Shown here one piece after another: positions 23,327-33,317 of a stretch of DNA of 64,000 nt. The stretch is from Adiantum capillus-veneris. Taxonomy: Eukaryota; Streptophyta; Polypodiopsida; Polypodiales; Pteridaceae. Numbering within the stretch: the stretch's first letter is position 1; every line of letters begins with the position of its first letter. A model generated the notes under the pieces. That model was not told the DNA's origin. It did not search any database and was given only the letters and a program-made list of their open reading frames with translations. The stretch is from contig CM043946.1 in NCBI GenBank assembly GCA_014529385.2, positions 38,204,058-38,268,057 of the forward strand. Direction: 5' to 3'. A program made the position numbers and the translations under genes.

Positions 23327-24811
23327 CTAGGTAATAATTTTAGAAACCGTTCCATTTACCTTTTCAACTAGGCCATTACATTGAGGGTAATATGGTGAAG
23401 AGTGCCTCCTTGTAATGCCCAGTTTTTGCATTAATTCTCCTACCAAGTCTGCTCTGAAACCTGGCCCTCTATCAGAGATGATCTCTAAAGGTGTGCCAAA
23501 CCTACAACATATGTTCTCGTAGATAAATTTAGCTACCTCTACTACTGTGATTCTAGTGGTGGCTGTAGCTTCTGCCCATCTAGTCATGTAGTTGACCCCC
23601 ATGATAATGTAGAATTTTCCTGAGTTGGCCCTAGGTAATGGCCCAATGGCGTCGATACCACATTTTTTAAATGGGCCATCTGAGAGAATAGGTGTCTGTG
23701 GTTCAGGCATAAGTGATCTAGTGCCGGCCTTTTGACACAACTTACATGTTTTGCACCAGTGGTGTACATCACGGTTGAGGCTAGGCCATATGAAGCCTGC
23801 TTGCAAGATTTTCCTACTTGTTATGTCTAGGGCAAAGTGACCACCACAAACCCCGTCGTGACAGCTAGCAATTACTCCCATGATTTCCTGAGAGAGATGG
23901 ACCTTCCTGAGTATTTGGTCGTTACCCTTATAGTACAAACCTTCCTTGATGAGTCGATACCTTGTGGCCTTCCGCGTCAGCCATTGCTTCTGTTCCTTTG
24001 TTAAATCTGATGGGCATTCTCCTTTTTCCAAAAAATGCATGATGTCACTCAAGGAATCACTGCCTTGAAATAGAGAGAGCTTTAGCTTTATTGCTCCAAC
24101 TACCACTTCCTGTAGTCTTTCACTTGCTAGGGCATCTGCTTCTTGGTTTTGAGCCCTTGGGATATGGTGTATTTGAACTTCTTCAAACTTACCCAACAAG
24201 GTTTTTACACCACTTAAGTGAGTCCTTAAACTAGGATTCTTGCATGTCCATGCTCCATTTACTTGCCTTACCAGAAGTAGAGCATCCCCAAATACATTAA
24301 GGCGTTGTACACCTTGCGAGACGCACCATTGTAGACCCTTGGTTAGTGCTGCATACTCAGCTTCATTGTTAGAATGTGAATCTAACAATTGGCCCAACGA
24401 AAATACCTTTGTCCCTTTGTCATCAAAGACCACTATGCCTGCAGCTGCTTTGTCAGACGCTCGCTTGTATGCTCCTTCTACCATCGGTGGTACTGGAGGT
24501 AATCGGACTTCTCCTCCCTTAGATTGCTTCTCCTTCCCTTCAAATACTTGGTAGGTCACGAGTCCCCCCAAACTTTCCCTTTTCGTGCTTTCTACTTGTA
24601 CCGTGTAGTCAAACTCTTGCAGACGAACTAGCCATTTAGTAATTATAGTAGACACATCCATGTGTTGTACAACATAGGGAAATATTTTTTCCGTGGTTAG
24701 AATCACAAATTTCTTAGGCAGCAAATATGAACTAAACTTTGTAGTTGCAAATCTAAGAGCTAGGACTAAGTGTTCTACATGGTTGAAACCTTTCTCTTCT
24801 GCTGTCATCAT
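23327..24811 (-). pseudogene. RNase H, second (archaeal-type) RNase H, integrase core
   Basis: 494 residues. Residues 1-80 are the end of the first RNase H. Residues 110-230 form the second RNase H: E112 sits where the first catalytic Asp (F-D-G-A-Y in relatives, from memory) is expected, followed by E150 in SNNEAEY, D176 in FGDALLLV and D226 in NQEADALAS. Integrase follows: zinc-binding H318/H325 and C356/C359, then D387 (GIDAIGPL), D447 (SDRGPGF) and E483 (LVEKVNG). The frame ends at a TAA at 23,327. The integrase triad is intact. Confidence 0.92.
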
Positions 24812-24846
24812 TCAACTAGAGAAGTAGATTGGCCTCATGAAAGATG

Positions 24847-25872
24847 TCATCGTATCCTTATGGAGTAGCACAGCCCCCAATGAGTCATCACCACACTTGA
24901 GGTGACATAGAATTTTTCATCCCACTTAGGTGGTGAGATAGTTGGCAAGGTGGCTAAGACCTCCTTTACCTTGTTGTAGTGATGTTCGCTTTCCTCGTCC
25001 CAAGTGAAAGTTGATCTTTGAGTAAGTTGTTGCAGTGGTAGAACAAGTTGTGATAGTAAATGTATGAATCTACTTAAGTACCTCACCTTCTGTAGAAAAG
25101 AGACTAGTTGACGTGCGGTCATTGGTGAAGGTAGGGCTATGAGTGCGGACACCTTACTTGGGTCGGCGTTGATACCTTTTGCTGAAATTTCATGGCCTAG
25201 TAGAAGGACTTTACTCTCCCCAATGTGGCATTTATCCACATTTAATTGCCCCCCTAGGCTCTGCAACCTGGCCAAACCTTCAGTTACCTTTTCTAAATGT
25301 GAAATACGGGAGCTATATATACAAAAATCATCAATGAACACTCTTATGGATGTTCCAAAGAACGGTTGAAAAACATATGTGACATATCTTTGGAATGTGG
25401 CAGGTGCATTTGTGAGACCAAATGGCATAACCCTGTATGCAAAACAACCCCATGGCGTGATAAAAGTGGTTTTTAGCTAATCTTCCAAGGCTATGCGTAT
25501 TTGAAAGTATCCAGAATAACCATCACAGATGGTATAGCATTCAAAACCCGCTACTTCATTCAGAATTTCATCCAAGAAAGGGAGAGGAAAGTGGTCTCTC
25601 TTTGTAGCTGCATTTAGTGGTTTGTAGTCAACACAGACCCTCCACTTACCATTATTTTTAGGCGTCACCACTACGGGTGACACCCATTCTGAGTTTTCTA
25701 CAGGATAGATGAATCCCGCCTCCAGCAGGTTCCTTACCTCGGCCAAGAGTGCCTTTTCTTGTATGACCCCCAGTCGTCGTAGCTTTTGCACAACTGGTTT
25801 TACCCCTTCCTTCAGCTTAATTAATATGATGTTCCACCACTGTAATGCCTGTGATTCTTTCATAGTTGTCAA
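24847..25872 (-). pseudogene. Reverse transcriptase
   Basis: Two same-sense frames, 25,477-25,872 and 24,847-25,428. The first holds SPVVVTPKNNGKWRVCVDY and motif A ICDGYSGYFQIRI. One TAG (after ALED) interrupts it before FITPWGCFAYRV. The second starts MPFGLTNAPATFQRY and holds the catalytic FIDDF, then GHEISAKGI and the connection to the first RNase H (YLSRFIHLLSQL, TFTWDEESEHHY). A single-base shift near 24,895 breaks the frame before the RNase H. This is a standard gypsy RT with all three catalytic Asp present but interrupted. Confidence 0.9.
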
Positions 25873-26629
25873 TGAACAGGTTAGGAAATCCCATCAACAT
25901 TTGCAAAAAACTATCTTTATCCTCAAGTGTTAATTCCGTAGACAACATACCCTTCAACCTACTTCCTCCTAGGTCAGGTGATTTGCTCTCCTCTTCATTG
26001 GGTTTCCCTTTTGGTGATGGATCACCAGTTGTGCTTACCCTTTGTGGATCCTTCATAATGATACCCATCACATCAATGGAACTGTCACTTTCGTCGGTGG
26101 ATGTGGTCTCCTCCTCAAAACTGGAAGATTCGCTACTGATTTCATCTGCCGATGTTTCCAGATTCATTTGCTTCTGCTTGCCAATCCTCATGTCGTAGTA
26201 GATTGTCTCCCCTTTCTTACAAGTCATGCGTAGAAGGCCAGTACCCCAGTCCTGTTTTGCCTTCATGGCCATCAACCATGGCCTTCCCAAGATTAGTGGA
26301 TAGCCCTCCCCCTTAGTAGGCATTACAAAAACATCTACCTCTACCTCAGTGTTGAAAGATTTTATTTTTACGGCACTTACCACACCCACACACTTTACTT
26401 TTGCGTTGTTTGCCATCTTTGCCTTGCATGCAGAAGGCCTGTCAACCTCGAGCCCTAATCGAACCATCATAGCTTCACTCATTACACAGATTTGTGCACC
26501 TCCATCAATGTAGGTGTTTCCAACCCTCTTTCCTTTTATGTTTACGTTGACAATTGGAAGGATGTCATCCATGTTGCATCCCGAAATTGCTCCGGCTACC
26601 TTTGTTTTGGAGCGTCTTGTACTTACCAT
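25817..26629 (-). pseudogene. Aspartic protease and RT-linker region
   Basis: 270 residues. A retropepsin-like fold is visible: TYIDGGAQICVMSE carries the active-site Asp as D-G-G rather than the usual D-[S/T]-G, and GYPLILGRPWL is the ILG flap region near residue 115. A Ser/Glu-rich linker follows, leading toward RT. The frame ends just before the RT start, where a frameshift near 25,835-25,850 moves the reading frame. The enzyme would cut the Gag-Pol precursor. Confidence 0.8.
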
Positions 26630-26677
26630 TTTAGACCATTGTCGCCTTACTTTAGGTACAAGATGTAGCAGCTGTGG

Positions 26678-27544
26678 CTATGTAATCTTCGGTCCTTGCT
26701 CTGCCACATCCAATGTTAGATCATAGGGCTTAGAACTTTCCCCTAGCTGGAAGTCGGTGATGCCCAATTTCCGTCGTGGCCTGGATGGCCTCTTGCTAGT
26801 TTCTCCTCTCATGCTTCTCTCATCATCTGATTGTGTAGCTTTCTCCCTCCTAGCTCTTTTCACAGTCATGGCTTCAAGTGGTTCTAAAAGGGTTACCTTC
26901 TCCTTACCCTTGTCCCTCTCCTTTGCTCTGGGTGGATCCACTACTACGGCTTTTCCTTTCTCTTCTAGCCTTATGATGTTTACAGGGCGATTTGGTGGTG
27001 GGGCTGGTGGAAGAGGTGGGATGGATGCTTGTAGTGGTGTCTCGGGTGGACGTAGAATTTGTGTTGGTGGGGCTGGTGCTCGGGGTGGGGGTGTTCTTTC
27101 TCTAGGGGGTGACAATTGGTTCCTCCTACCTCCTCTATTATAGTTTTGTCGTGGTTTGGGACAGTAGTACATACCGTGACCGTCTTCTCCGCAGTTGTAG
27201 CAATGATACTCCCTGTTTTGTCGTCGTTCTCTTCCAGGTTCTTGATCTCTTTCTTGACTTCTCCCTTGTTGTATTAAGTGGACAGACAAATTTTGCAGTT
27301 GGTTAGTAAGATGGGCCAACATATCTTGTTGGTCATCTCTTACCCCAAGAGCCGGTGGTGGTGGTGGAATGGTGGTTGTCATAGTTGCTAGTCGACGCGA
27401 TGTTCCTGCTTCTGTTGACTCGGTTTCTTTGGCTTTCATTCGCAGCTTCTTGTCCTTAAGGCGATCAATCTCAACGGCTAACTCGTACGTAGCCGGGAAT
27501 CTACCTTTCACCCTATCCTTGAGAATCGGCCATAAGCCATGCAT
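26678..27544 (-). pseudogene. Gag, C-terminal part with CCHC zinc knuckle
   Basis: 288 codons. It contains a gag C-terminal helix region (FMHGLWPILKDRVKGRFPAT), a Pro-rich stretch, a zinc knuckle CYNCGEDGHGMYYC (C-X2-C-X4-H-X4-C, around residue 117) for RNA binding, and long Pro- and basic-rich tails. It ends at TAG (26,678-26,680). The protease frame starting at 26,629 lies in the same register, so only this stop and about 16 codons separate gag from protease. Confidence 0.85.
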
Positions 27545-27648
27545 GAACCGATCTTTTTTTAGGAAATCGGGTGCAGCTTCTCCCCTTGTCAGTGACTCAA
27601 CCCACCGTTCCTACAAATCCACAAATTTGGACTCATAGGTGCCATATT

Positions 27649-27948
27649 CTAAAAGACCCTCTGCTTCAAGTCTCTCAACTTGTCCCACAAATTTTCTGAA
27701 GTGGTACCTCCCCCAAAGCGCCTCTTAAAAGCGGTTTTTAAGGGTTCCCAGTCATCCTTGGTTGCTTGTGGAAGTGCATTGTACCATGATCTAGCTTCTA
27801 GCTTCATGAGATGCTTAAAGATTCTAACTCGGGATTCATTCGTATCTTTGTTGCTCACTACACATGCTACTTCAAAGTCATCTAGGAAGTCTGTTACCAA
27901 ATCCTCCCCCTTCTTTCCTTTAAATGTTGGAATTGCTACACTTGCCAT
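27649..27948 (-). pseudogene. Gag, N-terminal capsid part
   Basis: The likely start is the ATG at 27,948, giving MASVAIPTFKGKKGEDLVTD and then a gag (PF03732-like) core: HLMKLEARSWYNALPQATK, DDWEPLKTAFKRRFGG, ENLWDKLRDLKQ. The frame then stops, and the continuation (27,544-26,678) is in another frame, so a frameshift near 27,600-27,650 splits gag. Gag would form the cytoplasmic virus-like particle. An upstream in-frame start at 27,978 adds 10 residues and is less likely. Confidence 0.85.
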
Positions 27949-28267
27949 GATTACTGAGAGAGAGCTAGAAAGACACACTGCTTAACTTGCAAAAGTTTTT
28001 TCTTCTTTACAAGGAGGCGTGTATACCCTTTTATACTAGGACATAGATTAAAACTTCAAACAGTACATTGCCTTATACCAAAGGTAAGACAAATGGATGA
28101 TCTAATGCCAGAACCTCAAAAAAACCGCTCCCCACCCAGCATGGTGTCAATGACGTGCTGGTAGTGAGCCTTCAAGTCCAGTATTACCTTGATTGAGCGT
28201 ACACGTGTTGGTATGTGTGATCTGTCTTGAGGTAGGTTGTACTGATTCATGTGAAGCTTAGAGGTGC

Positions 28268-28733
28268 TTAGTCCCTGTCCAAGCTTGTGGGAGAGGGTGG
28301 TGTTCTTTCCTGAAACAAACTCAGTAGATCCCTAATTTCTCTAGTGAGAGTGTGAGCCAATGATTCCGTTATCTGTGTTGCAGCATCAGGTGCGACTTGA
28401 AAACTGACTGTGATAATTACCTCGGTGACTTGAGTTACCCGATTCTCAAAGTAGAATAGTGTTGATTCTCTATTGTGCAGAGGTCCTTTCATTTTTTTGT
28501 TGTGGGTTGGTTGTAGGTTGTGGACATGGTTTCGACCTTCTCCTTCTTCTTCTTGGCACTTGGGCTATGTATATCCATTGGGTTTGGCGTGTTGCTTGAC
28601 TCTCCCACTGCAAATCAATTACCGTTACGCCTGGCACTCGAGCTTCGATGGAGATGCGGAGTTCGTATAGTTCTGCTTGGAGCTCTTCTTCTTCTGTCGT
28701 CCAGTTAGCAAATCTTGCTAGCCATTCATCCAT
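28268..28733 (-). CDS. Short leader frames upstream of gag, unknown
   Basis: Two overlapping frames (28,470-28,733, 87 residues; 28,268-28,492, 74 residues) lie between the primer site and gag in the sense direction. The first begins MDEWLARFANWTTEEEELQAE and ends with a poly-Arg stretch; the second has no known motif. They are in different frames and may be one exon-like protein broken by a shift, or chance frames in a long leader. No function is assigned. Confidence 0.3.
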
Positions 28734-28784
28734 TCACAATAGTTTAGGGGTTTCAGTCTTGTAAATTGAAGGGTTTCATGAAAA

Positions 28785-28806
28785 GATCCTCAGTGGGGAC
28801 ACCAAA
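28785..28806 (-). other. Primer binding site of the Tat-like element
   Basis: Directly after the LTR the minus strand reads TTTGGTGTCCCCACTGAGG, with TGG as expected for pairing to a tRNA 3' CCA. The tRNA is not identified. Confidence 0.6.
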
Positions 28807-29024
28807 TGACGGAAGCAAAGCGAACCCCGAACCCCGAACCCCCGATGGCCTCTAAAACACCGGGGACCGAATGGCGCACCTCGTGCCTGTCATAGTAAAG
28901 CAAACAGGGGGCACCACCTAGCTTCAACGGCTAGGACGCAAACAACACACCACCATAACAAATTTTTCATCCAAGAGAGATGGATGCTTGCGAGTAATGA
29001 TAAGGAGGAAGGGAAATGAGATCA

Positions 29025-29059
<35 letters not shown>

Positions 29060-30381
29060 GAGAGGGGGTATAGCAGCTTAGTACTTAGGCACCATAGAAG
29101 GATGGCGAATCCGCACATCCTTCACACATACACAAGCTCACTCCAAACACAAGACTAGGTGGCGATTCCGCACACCTCACATGGGCAAAACATTGCAAGA
29201 AAACATACTCACAAAGCCTCAAGATTTATTTAGAGAATAAGGCGATGAAATGGGGAGCATAGGGTAGGGGAATGACAAGGGAAAGAGTGGTAAAGCACAT
29301 GGCGGATAGGTGGGAGCTGATGGCGAAGACTCGCACGAGGTTTATGGCCATCATCCTTCATTTAGCTTCCCTTCATCTTCCATAGCCCAAGGGTGTAGAG
29401 GTCATGCTCAAAACGAGCATGGTGATTGCGGTGATGGTGATGGTGTGTGTGTGGGTGTGTGTGTGTGTGTGCACTAGGCACACACAGTGCATAGTGTACT
29501 CTTTGGTGATGTTGTGTGTGTGTTTAGTGTGATGGTGACCCCTCTTTATATAGGGGAGGAGGGGGGAGAAATTCTAGAATTTAGAAATGAAAAAATCATT
29601 ATCTACATAGGCCATGTGACTGTGGGCCCTACTTGTTTGGCTGTGTGTATATGTGCCAAAATAGCAGTCTCACGAGAGAGAGACTAAGAGATAGAGATAG
29701 GTTGATGAAAAAAAGTGAGAGGTGACATGGAGAATAAAGTAATTACAAGAGGTGAGAGAGGGGAGTGTGTTCAGAGGTGAATCTGTGTGCAGATATGTGT
29801 GAACACAAGAAAATCAGGTAACCACCGGGTGGGGATGGGTCGATGGGCACCTTTTTCAATAAAACTTAGTGTGTGTGAGTGTGGGGGAGGTTATTTAGGT
29901 ACAAGACAAGAGACATGGAGCCCTTAAGAGAGAGAGGGGGGTATTTGGGTCATGGGATATGATAGGAGAGAGAAAGGGGGGGTGGGGTATACTATTCTGG
30001 AAGATAGGGTAAGTTGCATGTGAGTTAGGGTGCATTATTGGTGAGTTAGAATGCATTATTGGTGAGAGGTGGGGTAGCTTGAGGGGAGAGAGAAAGGAAA
30101 AAGGAAAAGGGGAAGAGAGAGGGGGTTGACCTTTTGAGTGGAGGAGAGGAAAAGGGACACACGGCGGGGCAATAGTGAAGAAAAAGGAGGCAAGGTGGGG
30201 ATGGGCTGCCCCGCAGGCATGAGGTGGCCTATTTTACATTTCTCATATATTTACATAATCATACTTTTTTTTTCTTATTTTTTCAATGCCTTTTATCACT
30301 CCCTCCCTAAGAGGAGGTTTTCATGGGGTGGGGACGAGCGAAGAGGGGTATGAGAGCTTGGCTTGTGAAAAGCCCCCATCA
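28807..30381 (-). repeat. 5' LTR of the Tat-like element
   Basis: On the minus strand it starts TGATGGGGGCTTTTCACAAG and ends near GCTTCCGTCA. Differences from the 3' LTR are scattered substitutions and changes in GA/GT microsatellite length (for example 29,028-29,064 against 21,325-21,358). The short frames inside (for example 28,924-29,118 and 29,487-29,687) are duplicated in both LTRs and are not genes. Confidence 0.95.
29545..29553 (-). promoter_or_regulatory. TATA box in the 5' LTR
   Basis: The minus strand reads CCTATATAAAGAGGGG. The same motif is at 21,830-21,838 in the 3' LTR. It would drive transcription leftward through gag-pol. Confidence 0.7.
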
Positions 30382-30819
30382 CTGCCATGATTACTGATTG
30401 CAACAATCCTGCCTCCATTTTCTTCTTCATCTTTCGACTCTTTGCTCTAGCAAGTAGGAGACCTTCATCAAAGGTCCTTGGATATTCATAGTCCACCCTC
30501 TCACGAACATAGAGATGTAAGCAAGAAAGAAACCTTTCTAGCTTAAAGTATCCCATATGGGTTGCTTGGTTAGCAGCCGCAAAATCCCCTTAATAAGCTT
30601 CAAATTTAGCAACAAAAGCATCGAGATTTGCACTTACTTCCTGTTGCAAGCCTTTGATCTTTGCATCTGCTTCCGAAGCTGACACCAGCTTTCGATACCT
30701 TCGTAGAAAGTGCTCTCACGATCCAATTTTTCTTGTGCACATCTTTTAAACCATCGAGCCAAACTTTTTCTTTACCTAGCAGCACCAAAGGTAGAGTCCG
30801 GAGCTTTGCTTCATCACCT
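30382..30819 (-). pseudogene. gag fragment 2 (capsid core) of the gag-only element
   Basis: The minus strand encodes DEAKLRTLPLVLLGKEKVW, then KDVHKKNWIV, then, after a stop and frame change near 30,735, segments such as QQEVSANLDAFVAKFEAY and GYFKLERFLSCLHLYVRERV, then a Lys-rich region. This is the retrotransposon gag (PF03732-like) helical core. It ends at the Tat-like insertion (30,381). The shift and stop mean this copy could not make full Gag even before the later insertions, unless those changes came afterwards. Confidence 0.8.
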
Positions 30820-30837
30820 CACTACAAGAGGTTGTGT

Positions 30838-31065
30838 ACTCTTGTGACGCTTATAGCGACGGAAATACATTGGGTTTTTTAATCCCCCGGCATCACAAAA
30901 AGCGTTGCTAACAACATCGATAATAGAAGGTCGCTATAGAAATCTCTACAGGCGTCGCTATACGCGCCGCTATATAGCGACGCTCATAGCGACGCATATA
31001 GCGACGCTGTAGGGCCGTAAATACCGACGCTTATAGCGACGCTGCAGTGCACAATGTAGCGACGC
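30838..31065. repeat. CACTA left subterminal repeats
   Basis: About ten copies of TATAGCGACG(C) or its complement CGTCGCTATA. In En/Spm such subterminal repeats bind the transposon's own regulatory protein; here the motif is different and only inferred to have that role. Confidence 0.8.
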
Positions 31066-31555
31066 CCGAGATTAAAAAATTTTGGTGGCAGGGCATTCAA
31101 CCCATCAACCATATTGAATGTTTCATTGGTCAATTTACCTTTGGAAAAAAGTACAAAGGTAAATATAGACCCAAAATAGTCAGCCACAAGACAACATAAT
31201 CATTAACTCCATCATCCATAGTACATATTGTTTGCAAAATAAAGATACAAAAATGACAAGCATGAATTGATGGAAGTAAATAAATGACAATTGTACACAG
31301 CAGCAAAATCACTTGATTGTTAATCATTGCAAATGTAATAGATACAAACGATTGTCATTATTTTAAAAATATACATGGTTTTCAAAAATACATAGCTACA
31401 TGGTCTCATGATACATAAGCTAGGACAAAAAGAAACTAATGCTATCTAGCTATGGCTAAACTGACGTCGTCTAATCAGACGTCTCATCACGTCCAAGCGG
31501 AGTATCTGTCGGATTCTACCAAAAAAAACAATAAGATAGCTTTTTGTAAGTATAC

Positions 31556-32767
31556 TTAAACATATAGCGAGCGACGTTTATAAAACAATACAATAAATAG
31601 AAAAGAATAAATCCTAATACTAACCATGCCGCCGTGAGAAGTCAGGATGTCTATAAGGGCGTTTAAGCCCTTCCTGCCTGCGTACTCACGCTCGTACGAA
31701 GTGGGATCACCTCCTGTAAACGACCACTGCCAAAACATACAAAGAATCTATTACGTTAGAATTTCAAATCCCATAAACCCTAAACTATCGAACATAGATG
31801 CGAAAACACTTACAAAATCGGCCTCAAATGATGCCCACCCGCCGCTCCCCAAGTTGTGCGAGCTCCCTGCTTCTACTCTCGCTCTGGCTGCCTCCTTTTG
31901 TTGCTTCTACTTGTCGGGATTCTCGCGTGCTTCTTTCTTCGCATGCTTTCAATCTTCTTTGGCCAGCCAATCTGGTCTGTTCCATCCATGCTTGATTGCT
32001 TTTTGCACTTCAGAACGCTTATTCTTGCAGTATTTACGCATTCGAACCTTCATCACATCTTCATTGAAACGGTCATCCCGTGTTGGAACGGGAAACTCGT
32101 CATGAAGCATGATGATGACTCTGTCTTTTAATTCTTTTGGTATTTCACTCCAGGTGTTTGGTATGTAGTGTCTAAACACCTGAGAGCAAAGACCGCGCAT
32201 GCGCGTAATCACCTTCTTGCCGTCATCATCCAAGATGATGCCGCCGCTGAAGTCGACAGAGTAAGGCAAGCCCTCTCACCGCTGACGCGTGAACCTGGGT
32301 GTCTCGACAAGGGTCTCTAGCGGCGTGTCAATGGGGGTACGAACGCCAGGTGTCTCCACTAGAGTCTGAGCCCCGAAGCGAGGAGTGTCCACTGGAGTGA
32401 CTCGTGGAGGAGTAGCTAGTGGTGTGTAGCTGTGGGGAACGGCACTCAGCTGCGCAAAACCTGGTGTCAGGATGGGCAAAGAAGGGGAGGGTAAAGAGCC
32501 TCGTCGAACACGAGGCGGTGTCGAAGCATCGGTGGCGCCACCCCCACAACAACCGCCACCTCCACCGCCACCACTAGAGCGCCGGTGCCTAGACGAGTGT
32601 GAAGATCGTTTCGTCGACACCTAAGCTTCGGAGCGCGCTGAGGACTCCGAAATAGAGGGAGATGCGGATGGATTAGGAACGCGCGATGGTGCGCTTGAGC
32701 GATGACGCTCCACGTACCACTGTCTCTGTTGGGGTGAAAAAGAAGAAAGAAACTCATCATCATCCAT
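31556..32767 (-). pseudogene. Second CACTA protein (Transposase_24-like)
   Basis: ATG at 32,767 opens MDDDEFLSSFSPQQRQWYVE. In-frame stops lie at 32,621-32,623 and 32,276-32,278; frame is kept across both. The N-terminal half is Ser/Gly/Pro-rich with many Thr-Pro pairs. After it, 31,949-32,269 contains GGIILDDDGKKVITRMRGL, HYIPNTWSEIPKELKDRVI and VMKVRMRKYCKNKRSEVQKA, typical of plant transposase family Transposase_24 (PF03004), thought to match the DNA-binding partner of Tnp2. A further exon-like piece (FTGGDPTSYEREYAG, 31,556-31,738) resembles its usual continuation. Not functional as it stands. Confidence 0.7.
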
Positions 32768-32833
32768 ACCTGCATTAAACACACGAACATTTAAACTTCA
32801 TATTGAATGAATGGAGTAGAAAACATGGACAAG

Positions 32834-32835
<2 letters not shown>

Positions 32836-32886
<51 letters not shown>
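32836..32886. repeat. (GA)n microsatellite
   Basis: About 25 uninterrupted units inside the CACTA element. Confidence 0.95.
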
Positions 32887-32891
<5 letters not shown>

Positions 32892-33000
32892 CAATGACGC
32901 AATGACGCAAATGCTTAAAGAGCTGGAGAATCATACAAGAACACTCCAGTGCTTGTAGCTTTGGAATGTTCAAAGGCTAGCAGCAACAGAAAGCGTTTTT

Positions 33001-33317
33001 CTTCTATTCAACTTGAGTGATGGGCATGAAAGAGGCAAGTGCATAACTCTGAATTTACAAAACAATATTTATGGCTTTAAGAGGTCTCTCTCTCATCCTC
33101 GCATAGCTCAGCATAACTTCCTGTATCTATATAGAGCTCTCCGTTTAAACAGATGTCCTCTGTTTCTTCTATTCAACTTGAGTGATGAAAGAGGCAAGTG
33201 CATAACTCTGAATTTACAAAACAATATTTATGGCTTTAAGAGATCTCTCTCTCATCCTCGCATAGCTCAGCATAACTTCCTATATCTATATAGAGCTCTC
33301 CGTTTAAACAGATGTCC
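33001..33317. repeat. ~155-bp tandem duplication in the CACTA element
   Basis: TTCTATTCAACTTGAGTGATG begins copies near 33,002 and 33,165, and both run through GTGCATAACTCTGAATTTAC to CCGTTTAAACAGATGTCCTC. The plus-strand frame of 116 codons here is a by-product. The array lies where transposase exon 3 should continue, so it probably truncates the gene. Confidence 0.85.

Larger units (their letters stand above)
21112..30381 (-). mobile_element. Full-length Tat-like Ty3/gypsy retrotransposon with dual RNase H
   Basis: LTRs of 1,564 bp (21,112-22,675) and 1,575 bp (28,807-30,381) with TG...CA ends enclose gag-protease-RT-RNase H-second RNase H-integrase in gypsy order on the minus strand. The flanks share CTGC (21,108-21,111 and 30,382-30,385), a 4-bp duplication; 5 bp is more usual. 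The extra archaeal-type RNase H between the first RNase H and integrase is the known hallmark of the plant Tat branch. It is inserted in the gag of a gag-only element. Several frameshifts and stops make this copy non-autonomous now. Confidence 0.95.
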
